Shown: in pieces, positions 23,873-35,940 of the stretch | Position numbering within the stretch: position 1 is the stretch's first letter | How the letters are laid out: each line of letters begins with the position of its first letter | Notes under the pieces: generated by a model | What the model was told of the DNA's origin: nothing | Databases searched by the model: none | Seen by the model: only the letters and a program-made list of their open reading frames with translations | Origin: Elmis aenea | Lineage: Eukaryota > Arthropoda > Insecta > Coleoptera > Elmidae | Assembly: GCA_947652605.1 (NCBI GenBank) | Contig: OX393577.1 | Coordinates: 65,124,108-65,188,107 of the forward strand | DNA: 64,000 nt | Direction of reading: 5' to 3' | Program-made: the position numbers and the translations under genes

Positions 23873-25764
23873 CTTTCAAGAAGCAGTTCTTTCTAGAAAT
23901 ATTATAAATGAGTTTTTAAATCAACAAATATATTTGTGTTTGAAAAGAATCACTCAACAAATTCAACAATTAACTATATTATTCCTAAATTACGAAACGG
24001 TTATGGAATAAACTGGACCCTTAAATGACCTTACTACACCATATCTTATTTTATCATGCAACAAGTTTGGATTAAACCTAATATACAGAAAAAAAACAGC
24101 AATTTAAAATCAGTTAAGATGATTTGTTTAAAAAAATCGCCTTGTGTGCGCTTTTGAAGAAATGCAAGTGTAAGCCAGTATAAAAAATTAGGTGATGTTG
24201 TATTATATTACAAAATAAAGTGTGTTTTTGTGGTCACCTGCAAATTATAACTTATACCAGTCAATGAAACTAATAATAATCATCACACATACTTTCCTTA
24301 TGACGAGCATTTACTTTTAAAGATTGCGTTATCTAAAAGTGAAACTGAATAAAATATTTTAACTGCGAAAACAAAACAATAAAATCAATATTCGTTCCAT
24401 TGCAGTCTTAAAAATGCGCATATTCAAACAGCGTTGGTTATTTACGACAACATCGGGCACATAAAAGGCTTTTAAGATCTATAAAAATAGTAAAAACGCC
24501 ACACAACTACCAAACGTAATACCAAAACAAGTCTTTTTCTTGGTGTAAACACACAGAACATAAAACGGGTGGGCAAATCCTGCATGCCAATTGTTATTGC
24601 CACATAAACATCGTCGGAGAAGTTACCATCGCGGCCTTGAAAAAAGAATTCCGATTTGGGAGTTTCAAACCAATATTACTCACTCCATAATTAAAGTTTT
24701 ATTGAGTAATTTCCGCAAGCTAATAGCTGATCGATCACATGTGACTAGATAAAAAAAACGACCTCAAAGTGTTTTGCAACACAACTAACACACCCATGGA
24801 TACATAATGTTCGTACCCATCCCTACCGACCTAAATAATACAGTCAAAATATTTAAACAATAAGCGTAGGTATTGAAAAATTGTTGTATACGAAACAACA
24901 CAATGACATGGATTAGCATATATTTAGAAAGGGTGTGAAAACGTCTAAAAGCAAAAGGAAGTAAATGTCTCTTTAACACTGTCACGCGCCCATTGGCGTA
25001 GCACAAAGGAACAAAATTGTAAATGAATGTTAACAAGTCACTTGCCAATTAGAACAAATTGACTTTACACAATTTTTTTAATTTCTCCAAACAATCGCCA
25101 TTTAATCCAATTAAAATTGAAATAATGGTGATGGGCAGGATCCTGAAAACAAGCTATCATTCAGAATTGATCATAATTGGTACGTCACACAAAAATTTAA
25201 AATAGTAACTTGAATTTTAATGAGCAACAAAAACGGTATTTTAAGATCGTATAACATGTATTATAACTACCTAGAATATTAAGCTAAAATACCAAATTTG
25301 AAACCATGACAAATAATTATTTGATAGGCTATTGTTTCGTGAAAAAAAAAATTCGGGTACGGAAGCTCGCACGCTGAAATCGGTGTTTAGCCCAATCCTA
25401 GACTTGTTAAAAAGCAACAGAAAAATAACTTCATTAGCTTAAAATAAACACGCGTTAATTTTCAGAATTAACTTCATCGGAATAACTTCAAAACTGCCTT
25501 AAAATTCTTTCTCGAAAATTTTTGAAAAAGATAAATAAATATATGAGTAAATTATTTTTATCATGAGCAATTATTATATTTGTCTTTAATGTAGCTTTTT
25601 TCGGTACACAAATCTTTAGGGTTTAAAGAAATATTTAAGTTTTTCCGGATATAAGTTCAACATTTAAAACGACAAGCAATACATATTATATTTTCAAGTT
25701 TTAAAGATCCAAGTAAAAAAATTAATGTCGGTTTTCAATCTTTAAAAGGACATATCACAGCTCA
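23873..25764. other. AT-rich DNA, nothing recognised
   Basis: No supported exon or repeat was found. An 87-codon minus frame (24785-25048) has no recognisable motif. Confidence 0.4.
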
Positions 25765-26210
25765 GAAAAACTTAATCGAAATCAAAACCATTACAAGATA
25801 CATATTTTTGCCAACAAGAAACGAGCTTATTTATTCCAGTAACATGAACTCCGGGAATTCTAGAGCTGATGAATTCTTTGAAGACGTTTTTACAGCAGCT
25901 TGATTTTTGAAGACCGTCTTCTGTAAGACGCAGTCGACGTGTTTGAGAAACTGGTAGTCGGTAGGCGAAAGGTCCGGTGATTATGCTGGATGAAGCAAAG
26001 TTTCGTAGTACAGTTGGTTCAATTCTTGCGACGTTGGTTTTGCAACGTGTGGTCAAGCATTGTCGTGCAGAAGCATCGGGCTTTTTTTGTTGACCAATGC
26101 TGGCTGCAGACGTGTCAGTTCCTGGTGCATTCTGTCAATTTACTGACAAAATTTTTCTGCTGTGATAGTTTCGCCAGGAATCAAAAATAAAATGATTGCT
26201 AAAAAACATA
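25765..26210 (-). pseudogene. mariner transposase, C-terminal half, decayed
   Basis: Read on the minus strand, the piece shows LLHDNA near 26060-26085, with the second catalytic Asp but an in-frame stop just after. SPDLSPTDYQ lies near 25951-25982 with the third Asp, then a KTSSKNSS-like helix, and LVSCWQKYVSCNGFDFD ends at 25772. This order and the terminal W-Q-K ending are diagnostic of mariner (DD34D) transposases. Several frames are joined by indels. The N-terminal DNA-binding half is absent. Confidence 0.85.
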
Positions 26211-28998
26211 AAGCGTCATCTGAGCTTTAACAAAACATATAACATGAACACAGTGAAACCAACCGCCAGAGTTTAAAAACAAAAAAACCGACGTTACTTT
26301 CAAGCTAAATATTTCTCACAATAACACACTTTAAAAATATTCTCCTACGCTACTGCATACTTCTACATAACATACGATGTAGCAACTTGTCAATGTGTTA
26401 GATTAGAAACCAGAAACATGCATTTTACATCATATACCAGACGTTCTACTAACTTACATTATGAGCTGTTCACAGGGAAATCTAAGTGCCTCCTAATCTC
26501 TAATCCCTAATGCATTTCCTTATTGTCGAAGAACTTTTTATCCAACAGCGGTTGACTTTATCTCTTAAAATGAAGTTTTATATTTCAAACACGTCGTGAA
26601 ACAGCTACAAATATTTTAGCGATATTGCAACACTCAGACATTCACCACAACTTTGTCTGTTGCAATTCGCTATTCTCCGGGGTAAATTTACTTTTATTCG
26701 ACTATACTGCCCGTGTAATTAAGCAGTAAATGTACAGTAAAGTTCACGAAACGTTAAATGTGCCTATAAAATAGTTTAATATTGGGACAATAAATAATTC
26801 ACTGCTGTACACTTCTAAATAAGGAATTTAAATGCTTATATTCCATTAAAAACACTCATTTATGGACAAAATTTAACTTGAATAAAGTATTTTCGAATAT
26901 TTTGTGGTTTCCCACGACAGAAACCCCAAAACCCCATCAATATCCATTCCTTTCCTAATTCACATGGATTCCAATTAGCCAAGTAAACTGATCCCATCGA
27001 AAAATCTGCATTCACACAAAACAAATCTAGTTACCTCACGATGATGACAAAACAACATCGTAATCTAATATTTTTACTACATTGCCGTAATTTGATACCC
27101 GAGTTTTCTGATTAAAATCAGCTCTAGCCTTTAGGTCGACAACACTGCATTTAACTATCTCGTTTTGCGTGAATAATTCTACTTAACAATTGTAATATCG
27201 ACACTAAAATTCAATAAGATGAAACCAATTAAAATGTGGCGTTAATTTAGTTCCTGCCCCATTAACAGACGAGTTGAAAGTTGCAAGTCCAGTGAATGAA
27301 ATAATTGCTTATCAGGCAGATACAAACGTTAATTTAAATGAACACATCCTGCCTTTTTAGCACATACAAAATTTTCATGCAAGTTGCAAAAATTTGCTGC
27401 AATAGACTTGGTTCATTACCAATTACATACCGTTGACAGTGTCTTGTTTTTTAAATATATAACAGTATTTTGTTTTTAACGTTATATTACTTAACTATCT
27501 TTATGATATTTTGGCAGCGAATTCTCCTAGCCAGACTCATAAATTTTTATTATGTAAAATGCAAATTACTTTAAGGTATCTTTAAAGACAAGTTACAAAG
27601 GCAGACTTTATTATTTTATGATGACCGGGTTTAAAATGCTGTTCCAAACATAAAAATATATACATGAGTTTCGTTTAGCTTTAGAACATGAATTCTTAAA
27701 TAAAATTAATGGAGTGTACTATTTGTTACTAATCTTAAAAATGCTTTAAGTTTTCTGGTTAATTCTGGATCGCATATAACTTTTTTCATCATTTACTTCA
27801 CCGAAATTCAGTGCCATTATGATATTGTATTTAAATCCTATCGTTTTATTTTCAATCCTTGATATTTTTTGAACTGAACCCTTATGCAATTATCATGCTA
27901 CCAGAGCTCTTCCAGATCTTGGATGATGCCAGATTGATTATCTGTCCAATGTAAACTGTTTAGACAAGTGTTTATGAAACTTCAAGAACTTGATTTTAAG
28001 TAATCAACCTAGCCATGAAAATGAAATGCCAAAATGAAAATTGCCATTTTGTTAAATAGCTGTGACATTTTGAACTCAAAGAGAAAAGTTCGATCAAAAT
28101 ATATTGAGTCCTCTACGATTTTTTCCATACAAAAATGGGTGAAACCATATCCGAGCATCGACCTGTAATAAAATTTTATCTTAATTTAAAAGTTGATCGG
28201 AAGGAAGCAATGCTTTTTAACTTAAATATCATTCGGTAAATTTATTTCTCAATTAAATTTCGCATGGAATTTGAATCTGTAACATTGTATACACGTCAAA
28301 ACCACCGACATAAGAGCTAGGTTTCATTAGTAACCAATTCTTGAGCATTGCTTCCTTTGCAAACAAGGAAGTATCAACTTTTTAGCAAAAAAATTATGCG
28401 CCAAGTTGTCGTCAATTATAACAAATAGGATCTTTAAGATCACATTTATGTATATTTAATTAGTTCATTAATAGTATTTCCGTTGTGTCTAACAGTTGCA
28501 CGGTTTTAAGACCATCTACTTTTTAAATGTAACTTTCGAAGCTATGAGTCGTTATGTCGTTATGTCGTTTGAGTGTTGATTTTTATTGTCACAGAGCAAA
28601 AACTTTGATTAGCATGGTATGTTTTTTAGTTTTAGAACGAGCTGCATACATTATAATGTTGTTTTGGCAATTAAAAAATGTTTGGCGGTCGACAAATCAG
28701 AATTGTTGGTAATTAAAATTTATCAAAGGTCCAATCTCCATTCTTTTATGAAAGAAAATTACCATGATTAGCTTTGTTTATTATTTGTGTGCACTTGACT
28801 ACAATTACTTCAATTCGGATTTTATTCGATTATTGATACATTGGTATTCATTAAAGTACTGTATTTTAATTTTTTTAGCGTTATTTAGTTGCTTTTTAAG
28901 GTATCAATCTTCGTATATTTTTAAATACAGGTTTTGGTACTGAATTTACAAACATTGTCAGTCTTGCGTCATTTTTACCATTTAAAAAAAAATATTTT
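26211..28998. other. Long AT-rich stretch, nothing recognised
   Basis: This 2.8-kb stretch contains no frame above 65 codons and no obvious repeat partner in the window. It may be intron or intergenic DNA. Confidence 0.4.
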
Positions 28999-29318
28999 TT
29001 ATAGTATATTACATAACAAGAGTTATGAGAAGGACGGAGCCTCGTAGCGGCGAGTGCGTATTTCCACGAGTACGTAATTGCTTTACAACTCGTGTTTTGC
29101 ACTATACTTTTTCTACGATCACATACCTACGATTTTAACGGCTTTATGGCTAATATACACATGCAATTACCTTGTCTTGTCAATTTTGTCGTAAGCCTAC
29201 TTTGACATTTCTAGACAAGTGTGCGTTTTGCTTACCGTGTGTTATAACTCACTTACTATGCATGCAGGAGGCTGTAAGGTAAGAGTCGTTTACATAACTG
29301 GTCGTAGAAAAATTGTTT
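28999..29318 (-). repeat. Dispersed MITE-like repeat, copy 2
   Basis: Reverse-orientation copy of 2551-2826: attacataacaagagttatg, then ttttctacgatcacatacc, aattttgtcgtaagcctact, tttctagacaagtgtgcg and ggtcgtagaaaaa appear in mirrored order. It has an extra CpG-rich patch, cggagcctcgtagcggcgag, absent from copy 1. Confidence 0.6.
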
Positions 29319-30914
29319 TTATGGTATTTGAGGTTATTATTTTTTAATATGCTAAACGTTTTTTAATTTTTGGTCCTTCAGGCTTAATTTTTTTGTTTAA
29401 TAGGCTGCTTAAGAAATCATTTAAAGATTTTTCAAGTTGCCAAACCCAATGTTCCTTCATCAACATTTAAAACAGATTAGCAGTTTATTAACACATAACA
29501 AACAGCAAGAACTAAACTGAACTTGAACACTTGGACTAAAATTCAAACGAAAGTTGCATTCCTTTATTAATAAATATCGCCTATTAAATGTCAAATTAAG
29601 TTGCTTTAAATTTGCTCCCAACCGGTGAAATTCTTGTGTGCATAATCGTGTAATATTTTATACAGACGTAGCTTATTAACTGTGATATTTTGCATGCATA
29701 TTGGGCTTTCTTTACATTAGCTAATGTTTGTACAATAACAGGTTTTGAATGGGAATGTATAATTACCAGAAATGACCAGCAAAATGCCTAATTATACTTG
29801 AAATAACCATTCCGTTTAAGTTAAGATCAAATATTTCAGAACCGTTAGAAATTAAGCAAGCGACTTTATTATTTTGTCTAGGAAGAAGTTTCTGTGGCGA
29901 ATTTGTCCATTAAAATTTGTGTAGCTTGTATTGATACATTGGTGTGCAAAATGTATCGTATAGAATTTATTATTACAATGTGATCATAAATAAAATAATG
30001 CACGCCACATTTTTTTTGGTACTAAGCAATCAATCACCCTTTTTTTTCTTGCCTTAAGATTTATACGCACAGTACATACCTTATTTTTGTATGAACTTGC
30101 GCAACTTGTAGTAGGTATATTTTGCAATATTAATTACTTTATTTAAATAAAAAGTTGAAAACCTGTTGAAAATGAGGACGATGTCATTCAAGAATACTCC
30201 TAACATTATATAAAAATATTAATTGAAGGTAAAGTCCGTAGTTATAATGCAATATTTTGTAACAGGTTAACATCTTTTGAACTCGTGTTTGTTTTATTAT
30301 AAAAGTTGAATTACCTCTGTGTTATTTTTTTTAATAAAGTAGTTCATAGCTTTGTTTATCGCTACTATTATTAAACTTATTAGTTTAGAGTGTTTGTCGT
30401 CTAATATCTAGTTGTTTTAAGGCCTGTACATGTTGGCTGAACTATTATTACATCGCAATATTTTTTCTATATCTTATTTACCATGCCTAAAGTAAATATG
30501 TTTTGTTGTTAACAATGACGTGGGGATTGTAACACAAGGATAATTGGCTAATAAATAGCTACCTTATAAATCCATACAGTTAAAAGACACAATTGCTTAG
30601 TATTTACCTTTACATAAAAGTAAATAACTTTTAGAATGATAAACAGTGATATAAATAAACGGTGTAGGCCATTTTTACAAGCATGTTTTGGTTACTAACG
30701 ATGCTAGGTACACGGCTAATTATTCTATTCGTAATCACACCTATAGTTGAATCAGTTCTGGACGACAAATTCAGTCACCTTTTAATAATTTTTGACTTTG
30801 TAGTCTCCGAAAAAATGGAAATGCATAGCCAATTCAATTGAGAATAACGCACGACATTCAAAATTTGAATATTACGACCTGTAGTTTACAAAAAAAAATT
30901 AAGCAAAATCATGT
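29319..30914. other. AT-rich DNA, nothing recognised
   Basis: No supported feature was seen. Confidence 0.4.
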
Positions 30915-32050
30915 TTTTGGCCATCTCTCCCGACAGTGCGGGTGAGATGCCCCAAATAAATGGGAGTGATGCCCCGGCCTTAAACGATCAATGAAACCAA
31001 AAATATTTAATCCAAAATGTATTTTTATTGATATGTTACGAATCGTACACTCGATTGATCATATCAACTTAACACACTTACGACGTCGTTATGTACGACG
31101 ACGATAACGACGGTAAAGAAGGACGAACGTTTCGACGCTTAGTCTGCTTGTTCGTCTTCTTAAAATATTGACCTCGACGTCGGCTTTAAATTTTTTTAAT
31201 GTAATTTATTTACAGAATTAAGAAGTTTGTTTAAGATTGCAACTTGACTGGTATTGAATGAGAACTTGTATCGAATTAATGCATGTATTCGAATGAGAAC
31301 TTGAATTAGAATGTATTTTGCAACTTGAATTACTACCTAACTATAACAAAAACGTTATCCCTTTGCTACGGTTGGTCATCCTAACTAAGAGATTTGTCCC
31401 TGAACACATGTTAAAAAATTTTGTTTTGCTTAATTCTTCTCTGAATTGTTCTGAAGACCATTGCCTTCTGGTTTTACCAGATGTTTTCCTCTTATACGTC
31501 GTAGACATCTCTGAACATAGTTTATTTTTCATAAATAATGTCAATATAGTCTTTCTATGATGCTTGTGTTACAGTATTAATTAATAAATTGATTAGTTGT
31601 TGCTGTATTGTGTATAAGGAATAGATGTTCCACCGGGGCATCTGTACCTCGATAAAATGGGGCAACTCTCCTTTTAGTACGGGTTAGATGCCCCAGGGGG
31701 GAAAAAATGGAACTTAAAAGATACCGGTGTATTCTATTGCAATAATAACCTTAACAATGTATTTGAAAAGCTGGCTAAAAGTATTCCATGAAAAATAATA
31801 AATTTCGAATTGCCGGTACCTTTAAGTTATTACTACATTATAGCGCCATGTTAAAATCGTTGAACTCATCTTTATTTTGTTGAAAACCGCACACCACCCG
31901 AAATTTTTGCCAACGGCAGTATGCCTTCCAGATAGCAACTGTTACGGAATAATAATACAGTACAAATTTTGGCATCTGTCATTAGCCTGCAAAAATAGAA
32001 CAACCGAGGCATCTCTCCCAGTAGGGCAACTCTCCCGGAATTACCTTATA
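30915..32050. mobile_element. Decayed DNA transposon with GGGGCATCTCTCCC-type motifs
   Basis: Motifs of the form ggtgagatgcccc, gggagtgatgccccgg, ggggcatctgtacc, ggggcaactctcc, gcatctctcccagta and ggcaactctcccgg cluster at 30922-30980, 31635-31700 and 32005-32045 in both orientations. This is the pattern of repeated terminal and subterminal binding motifs. The interior carries a pogo-like N-terminus on the minus strand. Exact ends and target duplication were not resolved. Confidence 0.5.
31341..31541 (-). pseudogene. pogo/CENP-B-type DNA-binding N-terminus remnant
   Basis: The minus frame includes TYKRKTSGKTRRQWSSEQF, which resembles the start of pipsqueak-type helix-turn-helix domains in pogo-like transposases (typically YKRKT...W....M..A). 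The following residues no longer fit the domain and the DDE catalytic part is missing. The call depends on one short motif plus its position inside a transposon-like repeat cluster. Confidence 0.4.
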
Positions 32051-32945
32051 TGAAGTGAAATGAATAACCGAATATTCGAATAATTGGGGTTCTTTCGTAT
32101 TAAATGGTAATGTATTTATAAGTGGTATTAGCCCTATTTAATTTTGGTTCATGAAACCTAAGTTTTTGGGTGTGAAAGCACGAAAATGAAATTTTGTTTC
32201 GTTTATATCAGAAACTAATGAAATATTTTGTCCCAGCTCACCATTTTTTAGTTTTTTAAATAGTATGGACTGTGCTAGACCAAATAAATTTGGAAAAACT
32301 ATAGTTCAATTTGTTTTGGTTGTTTTTCGTCCATGTTTTTTGGTAATCAGAAGTTCCCTAATTTTATAATAAGTTGTTAATTTCCGTATTATATTTTTGT
32401 TCACATAGCGAGGCAAAAATATTGTAATCGCTTTGTGTGTGAGCAGGTGAATGTTTAGCCAGAACATATTTCGCATATCGCTAATCTTGGCGTATTCAAA
32501 GAATTTTAATAGTGAAAACAGAAATGGAATTTCTACTGTCTCTGAAATGTTACCCAAAGGTAGTTACTTAAGTAGTTCTCATACATTAAACATTCTTCTT
32601 ATCAAATCCATGTAACAATTTTTTTATATAATTTTTAAGTAGATCGCAATGCTGTAATGTTTTAGCTAACTATCTAATGCTTGGTTTATTTAACAGGAGT
32701 GAAATAATTAAATTTTAAAACATGGTACACGGCGCTTTTTAAATTCGCAGTAGTAAATAATAAACAAGTTCCTTACGTTATGTTGATGGACATAACAGGA
32801 AACGAATAGCTTTTAAAATAACAAAACAACGACAACACGTTGAAGCAAAACGTGGAAAAATCGAAAACTGTCGTTGGTTTAAAAATGCGGTAACTTGGAA
32901 AGTTGTTACTTAAAATGAAAAATTGTAGGCATTTGGTGCTCGTCC
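32051..32945. other. AT-rich DNA, nothing recognised
   Basis: No supported feature was found. An 83-codon minus frame (32306-32557) has no recognisable motif. Confidence 0.4.
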
Positions 32946-32960
32946 AAGTATTGTTAATAT

Positions 32961-33184
32961 ACCGAGCTCGGTGGATGGTTGGTAAGCAACCCAGGGAGTA
33001 ATCGGGAGATCGTGGGTTCGAATTCCGAGGCCGCCTGTTATTGTAGGGGTTTCAGTTGGTTTCCTCTACCTACTATAAGCAAATGCTGTGACAGTACTTC
33101 CACCTACCCTCTACCCTAACTCACCTCATCCTTGTTCCCTCCCCCTCCACTTCAGTGATTAGCTATAGCAGCAAAAACATGCCG
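32961..33184 (+). mobile_element. tRNA-derived SINE with target-site duplication
   Basis: The head reads accgagctcggtggatggtt and, about 50 bp on, gatcgtgggttcgaattccg. The latter contains a B-box (GGTTCGAATTC) and the former an A-box-like stretch, as in RNA polymerase III promoters of tRNA-derived SINEs. A non-tRNA body follows with gacagtacttccacctaccc and ccttgttccctccccctcca. Direct repeats aagtattgtt-aatat (32946-32960) and aagtattgttgataat (33185-33200) flank it, differing by a small indel. A truncated inverted copy is at 2883-2960. Confidence 0.85.
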
Positions 33185-33200
33185 AAGTATTGTTGATAAT

Positions 33201-33788
33201 ACTTCAATTAAATGTAAACAAATCAGCAGAAATACAAAACGAAAAGGCATGACCTATGCATATATAGTTATTTCGCAAAAATATTGTGTCACAATAGCGT
33301 CAAGGTTGTCCGGTGTTGAAATTGCATTTTTATAGGATTTATAACATATGCAAAAACGTTTATATACTTAACTATTTAAGTTCAAGGTCAAACACGCGCG
33401 CATTTCTTTGTAGAAAATGCAGTTTATTTTTATTGTGCATGGACACAAAATTTGTCCTCAAACCGTTCGAAAGCAGAGCCGAAGAATGTTTTTATTATAC
33501 AAATAAGGAAACTTTTGAGGAATGTCAAGTAATTTCTCCAAAGGTTGGAAAACTTCAAACGCCCCACTTTCATTTCAAATCAAATAAATGCAACTGCGTT
33601 TGAAGAAATTTGTCGAGCAAACTATATGTGAATAAAATGCTGACTCTTGGTCAACGAAATTTAATATCAAATGAAAAAAAAAAGAATTTATTGAGAAAAA
33701 GAACACCATGATAGTATTTGCTTCTTTATTTCTCATTGTAAGTTTGATAGATAAAGTCGAGTCGATTAGATTTAATTTATTTATTTTA
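33201..33788. other. Unassigned DNA with one 96-codon frame
   Basis: The plus frame 33313-33603 is not AT-biased in an obvious way and ends in a Cys-rich tail, but no family or splice context was recognised. It is most likely a chance frame. Confidence 0.25.
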
Positions 33789-33822
33789 ACCTAACAGTAG
33801 AAGGACTCATGACTAAATAAAA
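33789..33822 (+). mobile_element. LINE 3' terminal tag (family A), about 34 bp
   Basis: The sequence acctaacagtagaaggactc followed by atgactaaataa matches the 3' terminus of the family A LINEs at 1141-1175 and, inverted, at 52650-52680. Only the tip is present. Confidence 0.55.
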
Positions 33823-33837
33823 ACTAAAATGGAAGTA

Positions 33838-34140
33838 GTGCAAAAATGGATTTAACCGAAAAGCATTTTCAAATTATGATTGACTACGATTTTAAATAAG
33901 CTTCAAGCATTTTTAAATGCAAGAACAGTTTAGAATTTAGATTCAGCTATGGATGAGCAAGAGAAGCCTTCCTTGGCTACAATTTACCGCTGTTAAAAAA
34001 CATTTGAACGCGAAATAAGTTCTGCGCAGCATCAAAATAAACAAGACGTCTTATCTACCGAAAAAATATTGCTGCTGATGATTGAAGATAACAATAAAGT
34101 CACTTATGCGGTAAAAGAGGAAGGAGGCAGTTTTAAATCT
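33838..34140 (+). pseudogene. mariner transposase N-terminal remnant
   Basis: In shifting plus frames the segment gives a decayed helix-turn-helix region, then EKPSLATIYR near 33960-33990, KTFEREISSAQ, and EKILLLMIEDNNKVTYAV near 34055-34110. The pairs SLATIYRW..F and MIEED..VTY are typical of mariner N-termini, marking the two HTH halves and the linker. Several stops are present. The catalytic domain is not found downstream. Confidence 0.7.
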
Positions 34141-35035
34141 TATTTTTACTGCATTTACAAATAAATTCTAACTGATTTATTGAAATTGAAAAGGTTTGAG
34201 AAAATTATGGGATATGATGGAAGAGTAGTCTTTTTATTACTTTGTAGCTTTGCTTAAAACAACGTTTTAAAAAAAATAGTGAATGAAAAGGGGAAAAAAC
34301 ACCATTACATTAGAAAAATTATTTAGAAATGCTACTTTAAACGTAGGAGATATAATCATTTTTGATCTGTGGCTTACATAATATATCCCTATACAATTTT
34401 GCATGTAATAAAAAATGTGTTGCAATTTTTATTATTTTATTTAAAACATTCATTAAGGCAAAATAATACCACTTCGTGTGTTATTACTGTGTTCTACTGA
34501 TAACCATCAACCTTCGATTCAAAACCTACTAATAAATACTACATTTGCGTAACGTGTCTACAATTCAAAGAGAAATCGGTCGTAGGTTTAAAGAAATCTC
34601 GCCGATTCATTCACGCCAACAAATTGTCTCCTTAAACAATTCGTCTTAATAGCTTCCGAGTCAAAATTTGTAAATTTGTAGGTCAGTTTTCAAATTTTTA
34701 ACATAGCTATCTTTGTGGAACATTAAGATTTACATATTATGTTAAAATATTGTTCTAAATACCTGATGGACACTTTTACATTTCACTATTATCGACGATA
34801 TTAAGTTTTTATGTTAAAATGCTCGTTAAATGGAGCTGTTAAAAGTAATGTCGGAAATAAAACGGTCCGTTTGTTGAACTATCATTGATCGTAGTTGGCT
34901 TTAATTAGGTGGATTTTTGGTGGTGATTGGTGTGGTCAACTTTCGTGGAATACCACAATTTTATGATCGTTGTATATAATTTGTATACAAAATAAACTAT
35001 TTAAAAAAGTATGTTTACTGTTTTATTCCCGATTG
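34141..35035. other. AT-rich DNA, nothing recognised
   Basis: No supported feature was seen. Confidence 0.4.
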
Positions 35036-35190
35036 AGGTAGATGGTGCAATAAAAGAAGTAACAAAAAAAGCGACCATTTCATTTAGATAAAATGGAACA
35101 AATAAAAAAAGGGAGCTCATGTTCGTGGATGACATGGTCATAGTTGCAGAAACGAAAAAGAATCAGCAACATAATCTAGATACTCTAACC
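35036..35190 (+). mobile_element. LINE reverse transcriptase fragment (family A)
   Basis: The plus frames give DGAIKEVTKKATISFR, then after a stop and shift RELMFVDDMVIVAETKKN and QQHNLDTL. The FVDD box is the catalytic motif of reverse transcriptase, with the two Asp kept. The ETKKN.QHNL.TL residues match the equivalent stretch on the minus strand near 53350-53410, so the family is shared. The fragment is cut at 35190 by the hAT end that follows. Confidence 0.7.
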
Positions 35191-35368
35191 CAGTGGTCGG
35201 CAACCTGCGGCTCGCGAGCCACATGCGGCTCTGTGGCCCCCTTGAGTGCAATGTTAAATGTCCGCCATGTCAAAAGCTACAGGCTTAATTTAAAATAAAC
35301 GGTAGTGTACAATATAAAATGAATATATTAAACTATATCTTAATAAAAATATAAGATATTGTTCTATA
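35191..35368 (+). mobile_element. hAT-type element, left end only
   Basis: CAGTGGTCGGCAACCTGCGG begins a stretch with ctcgcgagccacatgcggct, a composition and start typical of hAT terminal regions. The matching right end was not found before or after the neighbouring foldback element. This is an internally or 3'-deleted copy inserted in the LINE fragment. Confidence 0.6.
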
Positions 35369-35940
35369 AGTACAATTTTGGGGGTCTAGGAACATTCTTC
35401 GCCCACAATTCTTCGCCCACAATTCTTCGCCTCTACAATTCTTCACCTACACAATTCTTCGCCGCCACAATTTTTCGTCGCCACAATTTTTCGCCGTATA
35501 CAAGCATATCACGAATTTTATTTGTAAATGTGATTGTTTTTATTTATAACGTAATTTTTACATTAGCCCAAAGTTTTTTCTTGTATATTAATACTTCTTC
35601 CTTTAATTTTATGTTTAAAAATTGCTACATTAATAGCGTATGTTGTGAGTGTTAATTTTGTTTATGTTATTATAGTATGAATAAAAATTAAATTAAATTA
35701 ACCTAACCTAACCTAACCCAACCTAACCTAACCTAATGTAAAATAATCTAAAAATTACGTTATAAATAAAAACAATTACATTTACAAATAAAATTTGTGA
35801 TATGCTTGTATGCGGCGAAAAATTGTGGCGACAAAGAATTGTGTAGGCGAAGAATTGTGGAGGCGAAGAATTGTGGGCGAAGAATTGTGTGGGCGAAGAA
35901 TTGTGGACGAAGAATGTTCCGGAGACTCAATTTTGGTACT
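35369..35940. mobile_element. Modular foldback element with 13-16-bp subrepeats
   Basis: The ends are agtacaattttgggggtcta and the inverted gactcaattttggtact. Inside each end the arm is a run of about six units of ACAATTCTTCGCC plus 0-3 spacer bases (left 35396-35495, right about 35818-35925). Unique inverted DNA follows (gtatacaagcatatcacgaa and its partner). The loop is AT-rich and contains the telomere-like array at 35699-35736. The design of long inverted arms built from short tandem modules resembles Drosophila FB foldback elements. The repetitive plus and minus frames here are by-products. Confidence 0.85.
35699..35736 (-). repeat. Short telomere-motif array, (AACCT)n = minus-strand (TTAGG)n
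   Basis: Seven tandem AACCT units with a single variant (AACCC), plus a partial unit. TTAGG is the ancestral insect telomere repeat. The array lies in the loop of the foldback element next to its right arm and has no partner on the left side. Confidence 0.8.

Noticed and set aside
32961..33035. Functional tRNA gene
   Set aside because: The A and B boxes continue into a repetitive body with target duplication, so this is a SINE head; no proper acceptor stem pairing was seen.
35699..35736. True chromosome end
   Set aside because: Only about seven units, in the loop of a mobile element with ordinary DNA on both sides.
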